From Cytospora piceicola (Eukaryota > Ascomycota > Sordariomycetes > Diaporthales > Cytosporaceae): DNA of 64,000 nt. The DNA lies in assembly GCA_023375675.1 (NCBI GenBank), contig JALQBC010000028.1:124001-188000 (forward strand). Direction: 5' to 3'. Below the pieces are notes generated by a model that saw nothing but the letters and a program-made list of their open reading frames with translations, had not been told where the DNA came from and did not search any database. The translations under genes and the position numbers were made by a program. Within the stretch, counting starts at the first letter, position 1; each line of letters begins with the position of its first letter. Positions 1 to 11,000 of the stretch are shown one piece after another.

Positions 1-354
1 TGTCTTTATTCTTGCCAGGCCCGTGACGGTGCCTGAAAGGCGAATCTCTGCGACGAGGACGAGCTTTGTATCGTACCAACGGTCGGCTTTCTGGAAAGCC
101 GCATCGCCACCGAGGAAGGAGGACTCGAGTCCCTCGTCATCGTTGAGTCGACTGTCGTATTGCGTCGTCGCCTTGGTCGAGTGTAGGGGTGAGGATTGGG
201 AGTTGTCGACCTCGGTAGTAACAGTCTTTGTCTCAAAGATCTGGAGGAGCGAGGACTTTGCAACAACAAGATTGTTGCTTTGCGCAGAAAGCAGAGGGAG
301 GCTGATGGAATGGGTGACAGCCGTAGGAGGCGTCAGTTCTGAGTAGCACTGCAT
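1..354 (-). CDS. CFT1: Cleavage/polyadenylation factor CFT1 (CPSF160), N-terminus, partial
   Basis: The minus strand is open from an ATG at 354 to the window edge (118 codons, no stop). The protein begins [16 protein letters not shown], continues with [14 protein letters not shown], and reaches [17 protein letters not shown]. This is the conserved start of fungal CFT1/CPSF160, the large WD40-type scaffold of the cleavage and polyadenylation factor, which helps bind the poly(A) signal of pre-mRNA in the nucleus. The family is about 1,400 residues long, so only the first twelfth or so is present; the remainder lies beyond position 1. A low-complexity acidic/Ser insert (about residues 50-85) separates the first beta strands, which is normal in fungal members. 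It is divergent from the LMBR1-type gene at 1030, with a 675-bp shared promoter region. The family call is from recognition of the N-terminal motif; the exon structure past the edge is unknown. Confidence 0.9.
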   Translation of the reverse strand, partial: MQCYSELTPPTAVTHSISLPLLSAQSNNLVVAKSSLLQIFETKTVTTEVDNSQSSPLHSTKATTQYDSRLNDDEGLESSFLGGDAAFQKADRWYDTKLVLVAEIRLSGTVTGLARIKT

Positions 355-1029
355 GATGCCGCCTGTTATCTGTTCATGTTATATCAGGTCCAGGGATTGA
401 CAGCATTGGGACCTAGATCAGCTGCCAATTGGTAGTATGTATTGAGTTGTGCTGGCTGGTCTTGGGTGTCGTTTTGGAAGTTTGTTGTTGTTGGCTCCCG
501 ATTGTGCTATCGGCCGTTCAAGGTGAAATGCGATTTCAGGTGCTCTCTGCTGTCGCACTAAGGCCAGAGCTGCCAACCCCCCCTGCACTAAGCAACCCGT
601 AGGTAACTACCTAGGTACCTAGGTACCCCAGCTCCCCTGCCATCTACCCCATAAAATACCGACCTACCTAGGTAGGTACGTGGGTACCTACTTTATGGCT
701 GCGAGTGTTGGACCCATACTGATGGCCCAAGCTCCTTGCTTCTGCCCGCAGGCAACCTGGAAGCTACGACGGTACATCCATGGGTACAAAGGTACAGTGT
801 GACCACGGTGACGTCGGCATGACCTTGATCTTCCCTGATGAAGAAGGGCTTCCATACTTCATCTAATTACTGAAACAACCTTAGAACATTCCACTCTTAC
901 CTGCCTACATAAACCTAAACCTTGCTGCTTAGGTTTCCTCTCTCCTCTCCAAGGCTTCGTCTACCATCGCTGCAAGCAACTCAAACCTCGAACTGCAGCC
1001 CTGAAGAGAGAACTGATCAACTACCCAAT
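355..1029. promoter_or_regulatory. Divergent intergenic region between CFT1 and the LMBR1-type gene
   Basis: This 675-bp space must hold the promoters of both flanking genes, which are transcribed away from each other. It has no supported open frame. Visible structure: two overlapping exact TACCTAGGTA palindromes at 608-625, a third at 665-674, and further partial copies of GGTAGGTA around 600-690. Pyrimidine-rich tracts at 880-960 precede the LMBR1-type start, as is common for fungal 5' leaders. I see no clear TATA element. Confidence 0.55.
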
Positions 1030-2784
1030 ATGGCTTCTGCAGGCTATCTGCAAGTAGGCCTGATTTGGGTCGCTTATGGAGTCGCAGTCGGATTTGCCCT
1101 AGTGGCTGCTATCATCACTACTCTGACCTGGCAGGCCCCTCGAGAACGGTCTGCTATTGTCTCCATCGTCGCAATCTTCAGTCTCACCGCTTTGCTTGCA
1201 ACAGTCCTGCTGTTGCCAGTTGATATTGCATTGATCTCTGCAATAAACAGCTCGCTTGGAGCGAGGAAGGACTGGGCCACTCCCCGACGTGTCGAAAACA
1301 TCCTCTTCACCCTAAAGGTGGTCTACTACTCGCTATACAGCCTCGACGCCCTACTATGTCTTGTAGTCATACCGTTCTCGTACTTCTGGTATGAGGAATA
1401 CGACGAGGTTGAGGAAGATGAGGGTACGAGAAGCTTCGTCGCCAAACTGTGGGCCGCCTTCAAGTACACAATCGGCTTCATCCTGCTCGTGGTCACTCTC
1501 TTCCTCATCGGATTTTTCGTCCCAGCTGCCGGTAACAAGGCGGACAAACATCTGGATCTCGACTACTTCAAGCACCTACTGGCGGAGAACAATGGCGAGA
1601 AGGCCTTGACCTTTGGGCTTGGACTGTTGGTAACACTCGGCACTCTGCTGTACGTCTTGTACACCGGTGCTGGTCTGGCGCTGCTGCCCGTATCCCTCAT
1701 CAAATCTGCCCCGTCTATCTCGGCGCCAGAGCTCTCGGCATCAATGGACTCGCAGCTGGAGAGCAACAGGGAACGCCAGAGACAGCTGGAGATGCGGAAT
1801 GCAGGTCGTCCAGATGGAATGCCCACCAAAGATCAGCGCGAGATGGAGGTTCTTGCTCGGGAAGAGCAGACTTTGGTGAGACGGCAAAGACTTGCAGCTG
1901 AATCTCGCGGCGAAGGACATGGCGGCATTTACCGGGCATGGCTGAAGATCCAGGCTGTATTCCGACCTCTCAAGCTGGTCGGAGGGATTCTACTCATTTT
2001 ATGTGCCGTTACAATCTGGCTCAGTATGCTATTAACTGGCATAGACAAAGCGGCAAACTCCATTTGCAAGGCGCACTGCGGCTATATCCTGGGACACATC
2101 AACGTCTTCCAGCCCATCAACTGGATATTCGTCCAGACGGCCAAGGCATTCCCGGTCGACTACGTCCTCATGGCACTTTTGATCCTCTTGTTCTTCACCA
2201 GCTCCATCAGCGGCATTGCGACCGTCGGCATTCGATTCCTCTGGATCCGCATCTTCCAGATAAAGCAGGGTCGAACAATGCCACAAGCTCTGCTCATCGC
2301 CACTGTTATGATGGCCCTGATGATCCTTGCTATCAACTACTCCATTTTTGCCATGGTCGCTCCTCAGTACTCCACCTACGGCACTCAGGTCTACTGCGAC
2401 AACCCACCTCGTCACCCTGGCGACCAGCCCGACTGTCGCGGCCATAGAGAGTTGATCAAATCATGCACAGAGATCGAGGACAGCCAGGCCGCGGCAGCAG
2501 TGTGTACACCATCCGTCATGTCGACCTTCCTCAACCGGGTGTCTATCAACTGGCCTGTATTTGGTGCTGTGGACTTCTGGGCGCAGTTTGCCTTCCTCGG
2601 GGTCTTCTTGGTTGTCTTTATCACATGCTTATTCAGAAGCCCACGGCTTGATTTAGCTGAGATAGATGCAGAAGCCGAGGCGGACGAGGAGGAAGGCCTG
2701 CTGGCGAGCACCGGCAGACGCTTCGGTGCCACTTGGCAAGACATCACAGGCCGTGCGAAAGGACGCACCCCGGCGGCTAATTGA
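1030..2784 (+). CDS. Probable lysosomal/vacuolar cobalamin transporter (LMBR1 family, LMBD1-like)
   Basis: A single-exon gene of 584 codons plus stop. The protein has nine strongly hydrophobic segments at roughly residues 8-33, 40-65, 95-120, 147-168, 195-225, 317-340, 370-405, 420-447 and 520-545, matching the nine-helix topology of LMBD1. Family landmarks are [10 protein letters not shown] after helix 1, [16 protein letters not shown] in helix 2, the RKDWATP loop, and [21 protein letters not shown] after helix 3. The long charged loop at about residues 230-310 is the cytosolic loop seen in the family. The known role of mammalian LMBD1 is export of vitamin B12 from lysosomes with ABCD4; in fungi, many of which do not use B12, the substrate is unproven. 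I chose the ATG at 1030 because the open frame upstream to 922 starts only with a TTG and its sequence lacks family similarity. The acidic tail ([11 protein letters not shown]) is cytosolic by prediction. It converges with the gene ending at 3167. Confidence 0.88.
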   Translation: MASAGYLQVGLIWVAYGVAVGFALVAAIITTLTWQAPRERSAIVSIVAIFSLTALLATVLLLPVDIALISAINSSLGARKDWATPRRVENILFTLKVVYYSLYSLDALLCLVVIPFSYFWYEEYDEVEEDEGTRSFVAKLWAAFKYTIGFILLVVTLFLIGFFVPAAGNKADKHLDLDYFKHLLAENNGEKALTFGLGLLVTLGTLLYVLYTGAGLALLPVSLIKSAPSISAPELSASMDSQLESNRERQRQLEMRNAGRPDGMPTKDQREMEVLAREEQTLVRRQRLAAESRGEGHGGIYRAWLKIQAVFRPLKLVGGILLILCAVTIWLSMLLTGIDKAANSICKAHCGYILGHINVFQPINWIFVQTAKAFPVDYVLMALLILLFFTSSISGIATVGIRFLWIRIFQIKQGRTMPQALLIATVMMALMILAINYSIFAMVAPQYSTYGTQVYCDNPPRHPGDQPDCRGHRELIKSCTEIEDSQAAAAVCTPSVMSTFLNRVSINWPVFGAVDFWAQFAFLGVFLVVFITCLFRSPRLDLAEIDAEAEADEEEGLLASTGRRFGATWQDITGRAKGRTPAAN

Positions 2785-3166
2785 ATCAGCGGCGGTGGTG
2801 GTTGTGGAACGAACTAGGATTGTTCCTGACAGGGTACATTGGTACCTGCGTGAAGTTTATTGATTGTTTGGGAAGGATATCAAATTGCATGACCACAAGC
2901 ACACAAAATCCAAGCACACAAAATGCGATGGAGGGCGACTACTGGGACTAGGTAGCATACACACACAAGGTGGCATGAACATGGGTGGTGGTAACTTGAA
3001 TTGCGTTTGATCATGAAGAGCTTCTTACTTTGGCGAGCGCGCTAGTAATGGATACGTTTAATGATTGCATGTCGGTATACCTCAAATTATTAGGGCTAAT
3101 AGACACGATGTTTTGGCATTTGAACTAATTGTATCATCCCATCGTGGGCTTTCGTTCCCCCGTGAT
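2785..3166. other. Convergent 3' intergenic region
   Basis: The stops of the LMBR1-type gene (+) and the zinc-finger gene (-) face each other across 382 bp. The two 3' untranslated regions probably share this space. I see no open frame or repeat of note. Confidence 0.5.
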
Positions 3167-4445
3167 CTACATCTGCCTCCTGTCAAACTTCTCCCACTTG
3201 TGTCCCCTCTCATCGTAGCCCGCAGAAGGACCGACATGCATGCCCCTCCAGCACCGAGCGCAGTACACATCCCCGTCACACCCCAGGCACCGCACCGTGC
3301 CGTCCTCGAGGCACACGATGCACCAGGTCATCTGGTCCTCGTCCGTGTAGCCGGGCTTCTTGGCCACGCCCGGGATGGGCCGGTCCTGGGGCTGGAAGGT
3401 CGGCACGGAGGGGAGGCCGAAGGCGTCCGTCTGGACCGCCGCCGTGCCTTTCAGGGCGGCCAGGCGGGCTGCGATGGAGGACTCGAAGGTGTCGCCTGTC
3501 GGAGAGGTTGTGGGAGGGGCCGGGTCGACTAATCCTGTCGGGACGGTTGGGAGGGTCAGTCCTGTCTCGTCTTCTTCCTCTGGTGTTCTTGGTAGTGATA
3601 CCGGTCCTTCGTGTTCGTTGTCGTGGTGGTCCCGCGGTACTGCTGGAAGCGCGGCACCGCTGTTGTCTTCGCCAAAACCGTCGTTGGGCGCCCCGTTGTC
3701 AGCCTTGATGCCCACGCCCGGCCCCTTATCCGCAGGTTTCGTTGGGCCATCAAGCTTCAGCTCGTCCATGGCCTGCGAGATGACATCCCCCACTTCTCGG
3801 GACATCTCTTCTCCCTCAGAGTCATCATCGTCGTGTTCCCCCGCGGGATCCTCTGTTTTCTCCTCCGGTATTTCCGGCGACTGTGCCCCAGGGTCGGGTT
3901 TCAACTTGGCCAGGAGTTCCTCCACCTTCTTCGAGTCCTCGTCGTCGGTCTCCGACAGATACCATCGGTCATCTTCCACGTCCAAGCCATCGAGGATCTC
4001 ATCGAGTGCGCGGTCGTCCTCATCTATCTCCAGGCCGTTCGTGATACCTCGACCGTTCGTCGTGGGGTCGGGCCCCTCCCTGGGCGGAGTGGCGGATGAA
4101 GTAGGCGGTGGCTGTGCCGCTTCACGAGACGGGCTTCCCTTCGCCTGTTCCGTGTAAGGAGGTGGAGGGAGATGAAGACCCTGTGATCCTGCCTCCTCAT
4201 CCCGCCGGTTTCGGAGAGTTTGGAGGCGTTTTGATAGAGCATCCTCCTTTGAGAGAGGCGCAGCCGGTTGGATGCCCGATGCGGATACGCCCAAGGCACT
4301 TCATGTCCGGATTAGCCAAAGTACCACCTGACTGGAACATGTTGGGAAAAGAGGAAACGCTGATTTACTTGTTCGATGTATCCAGGGTCACGGCTGATGG
4401 CTTCAAGGCATTGAGCCGTTGGAGAAGGCTTCTATCATCTGCCAT
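3167..4445 (-). CDS. ANCHR/ZFYVE19-like zinc-finger protein with MIM1-type motifs
   Basis: Model: exon 1 4445-4369, intron 4368-4299 (70 bp; donor GTAAAT, branch CTAAT, acceptor AAG), exon 2 4298-3167; 402 residues. Exon 1 begins MADDRSLLQRLNALKPSA, the typical start of this family, and joins in phase to NALGVSASG. Motifs of the form LxxRLxxLK occur at residues 7-15, 47-55 and 300-309, with a weaker one (VEELLAKLK) at 151-159. In human ANCHR such a motif (MIM1) binds the MIT domain of the ATPase VPS4 and delays abscission. The C-terminus (about 350-400) holds a Cys/His cluster: C352, C355, C363, C366, C372, C375, H380 and H392, with the signature RCLGCDGDVYCARCW. Between them lies acidic, Pro-rich, probably disordered sequence. 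The likely role is an ESCRT-III/VPS4 regulator in cytokinesis or membrane scission. No FYVE-type lipid-binding signature is seen, so a ubiquitin or protein-binding B-box-like role is possible. Confidence 0.82.
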
Positions 4446-5910
4446 TGGTCACGATACGGAGTGTCAGAGACTGAGCACTGTCCGCTTAGGGTAAGACCAC
4501 AGTGTGGGATCTGCCGATGGATCCAAGTTTCTGGTTGTCTCAATCTTCTCTGGATCCTTCAGGAAGTAGCAAACATACCAAGTACGGGAGTACCCAGAAT
4601 GTTTCACTGTCGATGTACGAATGAATGATTATGGGATCGGCGGCCTCGATGTTCAGGCAGACTGGCAGATGGTAGACCGACTTATCTGGTTATGCAGTTT
4701 GCAACAGCGGACCCAAATGGGTGGGAACTTCTAATCTTCGAGATGGGGTTTGAAGATTGCATAGCCTCAAAAGATAAATCTATTACTTCGCTCCCTGTTC
4801 CAGAAGGTCGCACGCAGGTCGTCGACATCAGCCTCAGCCTACATACAGCCTACCCACCTCGGTAGTATAGATAGGATAGGTGCGTGCCAACGGTGGGCCG
4901 GATCTGCGCCGCGTGCTTAGGTAAAGAGGGCAAAGAAGGTAAAGAAGGGGACGAGTGGTTGGAATATGCTTATTTAGTAAAACCGGGGTAGAATTGCATA
5001 TGGCAGGCAACCCGTGGACCTCTTTTGGCAGATAGTATGCACATAACAAGGGTCATACCATTCCATTCCATTCCCTTCCCCTCCCCAGGTCGACGTCATC
5101 TCCTGATGTTTCCATGCCATTGACCAGAAATAAATCCAGGTTCTGCTGTGTCACCACAGTACAATGACGGTAGATTTTAGGGGGAAGTCGCGAACCAAAT
5201 GCCCCCAAAGCAGGCCTTTTGTAAGGGCCGACCGGTTGGCGGGATGATGCAATTAGCAGCCTACAGTACCTGCTTAAGTATGTACCTAGTCTGCTAGTCA
5301 CCTAGTCTAGGTACATCGGGCCACTCTCACTGATCGCTGACGGGCGCAGCACCCAACATCGAGCTACTGTGTAGAATAAGGTTAGCCTGGCAGCCTGGGC
5401 CTGTCACAGGCCTACCGCAGTAAGCTTCCTGCTAACCAGGCCGACCTGCTGCTCCTCGTTAGCTACCTGGCAGCATGGCTACGTACCTACCTAGGTAGGT
5501 AATTAAGTAGGTACTTACCGATAGGTCTGACGCTGACGCCACCTGACCGACCGCAAATGATGCGTTGATGTGTTGATGACTGTTTGACCTACTTCGGTAT
5601 TTTCAACTTCAATCTTCACAAATAACCCCAAGCATCCTCCAGAACACTTCTTGGGCATTTCCTGGGCATTTTCCTGGGCAATCTTGAAACACTTGGCTCT
5701 CGTGTTATAGCCCATTTCTGCTGTTATCATCGCCGATACTTAACCCACTTGTACTATCTCTCTCCTCTTTCCACACACACACAAACAACATCTTCGAAGC
5801 CGCATTGAGCCGCTTCACATCAATCAATCTAATCAAATCTCATCAATCGTCCTCTTGCGACAACTCCACTTTCCCCGGATCAGATTACCCTGATACCACC
5901 CCCCAGAGCC
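4446..5910. promoter_or_regulatory. Divergent intergenic region (zinc-finger gene / GPI-type protein gene)
   Basis: These 1,465 bp separate divergent genes. No open frame looks coding. An exact TACCTAGGTA lies at 5488-5497 inside a cluster of GGTAGGTA/TACCTACC words (5270-5515). The final 150 bp before the + strand gene are pyrimidine-rich with a short CA run near 5775-5790, as expected for a fungal 5' leader. Confidence 0.5.
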
Positions 5911-6822
5911 ATGAAGCTATTAAACCTCATAGCAGCCCTCGCGCTGTTCGAAGCGACAGTATCCGCCGTCGCGATACCCGAGATTTCCGACATCAGATCG
6001 ACCCACCAGCCCGCCCAAGGCCACCAAGACCACCAACGCGACGAGTCACCCGCGTTCTCCTTCTTCTCCGACCTGTGGAAGCGCAGAGGCGGCGGCGCAT
6101 CGGGCGGCAGGGGAGGGGGCAGTTCAGGCAGCAGCGGTTCGTCCTCTTCAGGGAGCAGCTCGTCGGGCTCCTCCAGCTCCGGCAGCAGCGGCTCCTCAGG
6201 CAAATCGGGTTCTTCGTCCTCCTCCTCGTCCGGCAGCTCCTCGTCCGGCGGCCGCGGCTCCTCCTCCTCCTCTACCGGCGGCAGGACCACCACCGGCTCC
6301 GGCGCCAGCGCCTCGTACGGCGGCGGCCGGTACTACGGCGGCGGCACGACCGTCCCGTACCGGTCGGGCTCGCGGTCCACCGGCGGCATAGTCCCGGGCC
6401 TCTTCATCGGCAGCGCCATCGCCTTCTGGCCGGGCCTCTGGTACCACCCCGTCTACCTCTACCCCTACACCAACTCCTGGACGTACTACAACCGGAGCGC
6501 GAGCCAGAACGAGACCAGGCCCGTCAAGTGCGGCTGCGACGCCTACCAGGTGTGCGGCTGCGACGACAACACGAACCAGACGTACATCGACAGCGTCATC
6601 GGGAACGGGAGCTACGCCTCGCTGAACAAGACCCTCATCACGCTCGGCGACGTCAACGGCACCGAGACGATCCTGATCAACGGCACGCTGCCCAACGGCA
6701 CCACGGCCAGCGGCGGGACCGAGTCGGCCAGCGCCGCCGGCGCGGGCCTGCGGGGGCTGGCGCAGTTTGCTGGCTGGTGGCCCCTGGCGGCCACGGCGGC
6801 CGCCATGGTCGTCTTTGCCTGA
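5911..6822 (+). CDS. Secreted Ser/Gly-rich protein with CGC-type domain, probably GPI-anchored
   Basis: Single exon, 303 residues. Residues 1-19 form a signal peptide (MKLLNLIAALALFEATVSA). Residues about 58-125 are a low-complexity Gly/Ser tract, followed by a Gly/Tyr stretch (YGGGRYYGGG). A hydrophobic, aromatic segment follows (IVPGLFIGSAIAFWPGLWYHPVYLYPY, quoted here as the region about 150-176), then a conserved domain with the Cys pattern KCGCDAYQVCGCDD near residue 210 and many N-glycosylation sequons (NRS, NET, NQT, NGS, NKT, NGT). The last 15 residues are hydrophobic with small residues before them, which fits a GPI signal. I recall this Cys pattern from an uncharacterised fungal family (DUF7732-type); the name is from memory. 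The Ser/Gly tract suggests a cell-wall spacer. The tract has few indels of non-triplet length, so the frame is intact. Function unknown. Confidence 0.75.
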   Translation: MKLLNLIAALALFEATVSAVAIPEISDIRSTHQPAQGHQDHQRDESPAFSFFSDLWKRRGGGASGGRGGGSSGSSGSSSSGSSSSGSSSSGSSGSSGKSGSSSSSSSGSSSSGGRGSSSSSTGGRTTTGSGASASYGGGRYYGGGTTVPYRSGSRSTGGIVPGLFIGSAIAFWPGLWYHPVYLYPYTNSWTYYNRSASQNETRPVKCGCDAYQVCGCDDNTNQTYIDSVIGNGSYASLNKTLITLGDVNGTETILINGTLPNGTTASGGTESASAAGAGLRGLAQFAGWWPLAATAAAMVVFA

Positions 6823-8008
6823 GCTGGACAGGTCGGACAGGTGCCCCGAAGGAGGGGCCGGCTGACGATTTCCTCCATCACGCTGTCTTTTTTTCTGTCT
6901 TCTTTATTCTGGGTTGCGGTTGTTCTCCGTTCAATACTCTCGCTTTTTCCACGCGCGGTTGCGACAGGTTCTGTTTCTGGGTATCGCTCATGTCTATCCA
7001 CGGAGACAGGCCGGTGTCAGGCGTTGTTTTTTTTCTTCCCTTCCTTCGTTTCGTTTCTGTTCGATATGGCGCTGATACCCTGGGATAGCCAGACGACACG
7101 ATACCGTCTGCCACACCGGTTTTTTTTGTTAGTTTTTGGAGATTGTGTAGTACAAAATTGTTACTCCAGTGTATTTTATGTCAAATGGAGAGAGAATGGA
7201 AACCCGACGATGTTGCTACTGCATCTGTGAGGAGTGTCCAACTGCGCATGCACACATGTTCTCCCCATTTCAACCGGGCAATTGATTGCCTCCACCGCTA
7301 TACGGTGGAGACCGTAGAGAATTATGGGCTGTCACTTGAACACTGGATTTCCCCGAGCAATACGGGGGATATCATCAATAGAAGCTATGTCCATCACAAG
7401 CGCGGCGCCAGCTCCCTGCCTGCTTGGATTCTATTCAAAAGGTCTACCGGCGACGGTCGCAGGCGTTCCCTGTCTCAGACCACTTCAGACATGGACTTGA
7501 CGCATCAAGTATACTTCACACCGGACACGGTGCCTTTTTTTATATGCATTCGTATATGGGTATCGATCCGTATTGGTAGGTACAATTTACTCAATCCAAA
7601 CAAAGCCAACACCAAAACCCAGGGCGAAACTTTTTCCTGGAGTCCGCCGTCGCCAGACTTGATTTGTTTTTTTCTCCGCCCCCCCCCCCGTTCCCTCCGG
7701 ATTCCCAGCCCGCCCTAGAAAGCATCATCTTCTTTCCCTCACTCCAACACTCCCGCCCTCTCGCTGGAGCTCAGGTATAAGACCCTCCCAGTCCGCTAAC
7801 GCCTATGTGTAGTGCCTCCTTCCAACTCCAAACAATGTGGTTTGTAATGACATGCCGTCGTGTATATCGTCTTCATATGTAGTGTGATTCTCCGCGTGCG
7901 TTTATCCCCCCCCTCCCTTATAAAGCCGCCATTATGTCCACAGGGCCCCGTCGATACGTGGCAGACAAGCGACTTGCACCCTCCCCGGTTTGCCTTGAGG
8001 GATGTGAT
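6823..8008. other. Convergent intergenic region
   Basis: This 1.19-kb stretch lies between the stops of two convergent genes. It contains T-rich runs (6885-6905, 7025-7045, 7120-7135) suited to 3' ends and polyadenylation, and a C-homopolymer near 7680. Several short open frames exist, but none has coding-type codon use or a recognisable motif. Confidence 0.5.
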
Positions 8009-11000
8009 TCATTTCAATCTGAACCCAAAATCCGGACGTTGGTCTGCCGGGGACGCCGGAGACATGGGTGAACGTGGCGTGTTTCCGGTAGGAGGGTCCA
8101 TGAGAAGCTCTGTTATCTTGGGTGTCAGGTCATGAGCGCGGAATGGCTTGGACACAATGCCGTCCTATTGTAGGTCTAAATGTTAGCTCGGCTCCGCTCG
8201 GGGATTGCGTTGTCGCGTCAGACAGGGCCCCGGGGGTTTTGTTGGTTATACATACCATTCCAGAGTCCCTTGCTTCCCCGATCTGCTCGGCCCTCACGTA
8301 CGCCGTGACAGCAATGATGGGGACTCTTGTCGTAAGCACGCCCAGGCTTTCTAGTTCTCGTATTTTCCGCGCACAGGTGAAGCCGTCCATGACCGGCATC
8401 TCCAGGTCCATCAGGATAATCGAGACGTTGATGGGTTCTTCGTCGTCGCCCATGACGATTGGATCGTAACCCACAGCCGCCGCGGCGGTGTGGTCCCAGT
8501 GTATCGACCGCTGAAGCTGCTCGATCGCCTCGCCACCATGGTTCGCCAGGTGCGCCTTGAAACCACATCTTCTCAACAGGCGACCCAGGACCTTCTGGTT
8601 GACCTCATTATCTTCGACCACGAGCACGTCTACAGTCGACGGGTCGATGGCAGGCTGGATCGACGAGATGTCGGTTCCGTCCTTGTGTATTGGCAGGCTG
8701 ATTAACTGAGGTTCGGCGGCCTTGCGGCTCTTGATGTAGAAGGCAAAGGTGCTCCCAGCACCCGGAGTGGACAGGACGCCGATTTGTCCGCCCTGCAGTT
8801 CCGTGAGCATCCGCGAGATAAACAGACCTAGACCCGAGCCGCCGTACTCGACATGCGTTCGGGGCGAGGTCTGTCGGAAACGTTGGAAGAGCATTGCACG
8901 CTCCTCGTCAGTCAGGCCTGGCCCGGTGTCTGAAACGGAGAGGTGTAGGTTGAACTTTTCGCCATCGCCCCATCCCACCCTATCGGTGACGTCCTCTGTT
9001 GAAACCGTCTCATCCTGGAAGTACTCTATGCCAGCGACATGCGCTTGACCCACATCCTTGGACGCCCCAAGAGTGACGGTGATCGAGCGCTCTTCCCGTT
9101 TTTGGGTGAACTTGATCGCGTTGGTGAGCAGATTGATGAGAACTTGTTGCAGCCGGGCCGGGTCGATTATCGCCAATTGCACGCTCATATCCTCATACGA
9201 CTTGTCGACGCGGAAGTCCGCCTTGATGTTGTTGGATGCCAACTCCGCCTCGAACATCTTGAGGCTCTTTTCGACAACCTCTACAGGCCTGACAATTGTT
9301 GGTGTCACCTCGACCATTCGAGAATCAAGTCTTGACAACGTCAATACGTCGTCGACGATCCTTTTCTGGTGATTCGCGCAGAGCGATATCGTATTGGCAG
9401 CTTCTAGACAAGTCTCCAGCATCGTGCTCAGACGTTCAGCCATGTCAGGTTCCGTCTTGCGGTACGCAATGACATTACCAATAATCTCGTCTGCGCACTG
9501 ACACAATGCACTGAGTGGATTGCGCATCTCGTGACTTGTCATGTCGATGAAGTTCTCCTGCTGGCGCTTGAGCTCCAGTGCTTCCTCTCGTCGTTCCCTC
9601 TGGAAAGCCTCGGCCCATTTCTGCTGCGAAATATCGGTCTGGATGTCGTTAGCTTGACTGCGAGGCAGCAGAATTATGTGGATTGAGCACTCACAATGCA
9701 CCCGAAAATCGCCTTGGTCGCCCCTTCGCTGTCCTTCTCGGGATACGCGCTCAGCAATGCCCAAGTCTCGATGGGGTGGCCATCTACTTCTTGGATCGTC
9801 TTGAAACGGAACTCTTGGACGACCGAGGCCATTTCGTCAATAAGCTTCTTCCAAGCTTGCTCGACTGCCGGCTGGTCCGCGGCTACGATGCTGTCTTTCC
9901 AAGTGTTGATCGACTTGTTCCGTGGATGCCTCGATATTTTCCACCACGATTCATTGCAGAAGTTGATTTCTCCTTGTGAGTTTGCAATGAATATACCGAC
10001 AGGAGCAAATTCGGCCATGCGAGAGAACTTGTATTCACTCTCCACCGCCTCCTGCGTTCGAAGGCGCAACTGCAGCGAAAGCTGCTGGCGCTCCAGCGCA
10101 GCAAGCCGTGCTGCTGCTTGTCCGCGCTTGATTTCCTCCTCGAATAGAACAACAGATGCCATCGAAGTTGCCAATTGTCTGGACAAGAGATTGATAAATA
10201 GTTGATAATCCGTGTTGTATGGCCTCCGAGGGTTGATGCCCAAGACAACAAAGCCGACAACACTATCGCCGGTAGTGGGATGCACAGGGAACACCACAAT
10301 CGTCCTGGAAGGATCACCAAAGCCTCGCCACTGAACTCCCTCGATGAGACTTTGGGGCAATGTGCCGTCGTCCTTGGAGAGCACTACAGGCGCCGTGGAT
10401 TGTGCCATAGCTTGTCTCATGTATGACGCAAAACCCTCTTCGCTATTTCTCAGATCCATCGATGGGACTGCACATGGGTGTTCGGCAGTGACGCCCAACA
10501 TTCCCTCAAGGGATACGTGAGGAGGGTTGACCAGACTTCCAGAATGCATCGATGAAATCTCGCTGTTCGTGTCCGAGTCTTCGGTGACGGAGTAGATCAG
10601 CGCGAAGGGGATGTCCCACTCATTATACTCCAACCCCCTTTGGACTTCTTTCCAGAACCCCTTTACGTTACGAGCGAGGGATGTCCTCTCGCCAACCTCA
10701 CGCAGTGTGAGCATCCTCCGTTCGTTGACTTTTCGGCGTGTGTTCTCGAAAGCGGGGTTGTAAAGGCCAACCACAGAGCCGTCGCCACCGACCAGTGGTA
10801 CGACTGACCAGTTGAAAAATGTCTCCTCCAGGAATCCCTCCCGAGATATAAAGAGTCGATCGTCATGCTTCATGGTCGCTTGTCCATGCAACCAGGCTGC
10901 GTCGAAGACTGGTTTCATCTCGTCCCAAATCTCTGCCCAGCCCTCAGTATAGCTCTGGCCCATCAACTTTGGGTGCTTGCTGCCTGCCAGGTCGATGTAT

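Noticed and set aside
3360..4157. Long plus-strand open frame (265 codons) opposite the zinc-finger gene
   Set aside because: It is the antisense of GC-rich coding sequence; its Ser/Gly-rich product has no motif, while the minus strand encodes the conserved Cys/His cluster.
5805..7088. 427-codon plus-strand frame overlapping the Ser/Gly-rich protein
   Set aside because: An Arg/Pro-rich frame-shifted shadow; the overlapping frame has a signal peptide and a conserved Cys domain.
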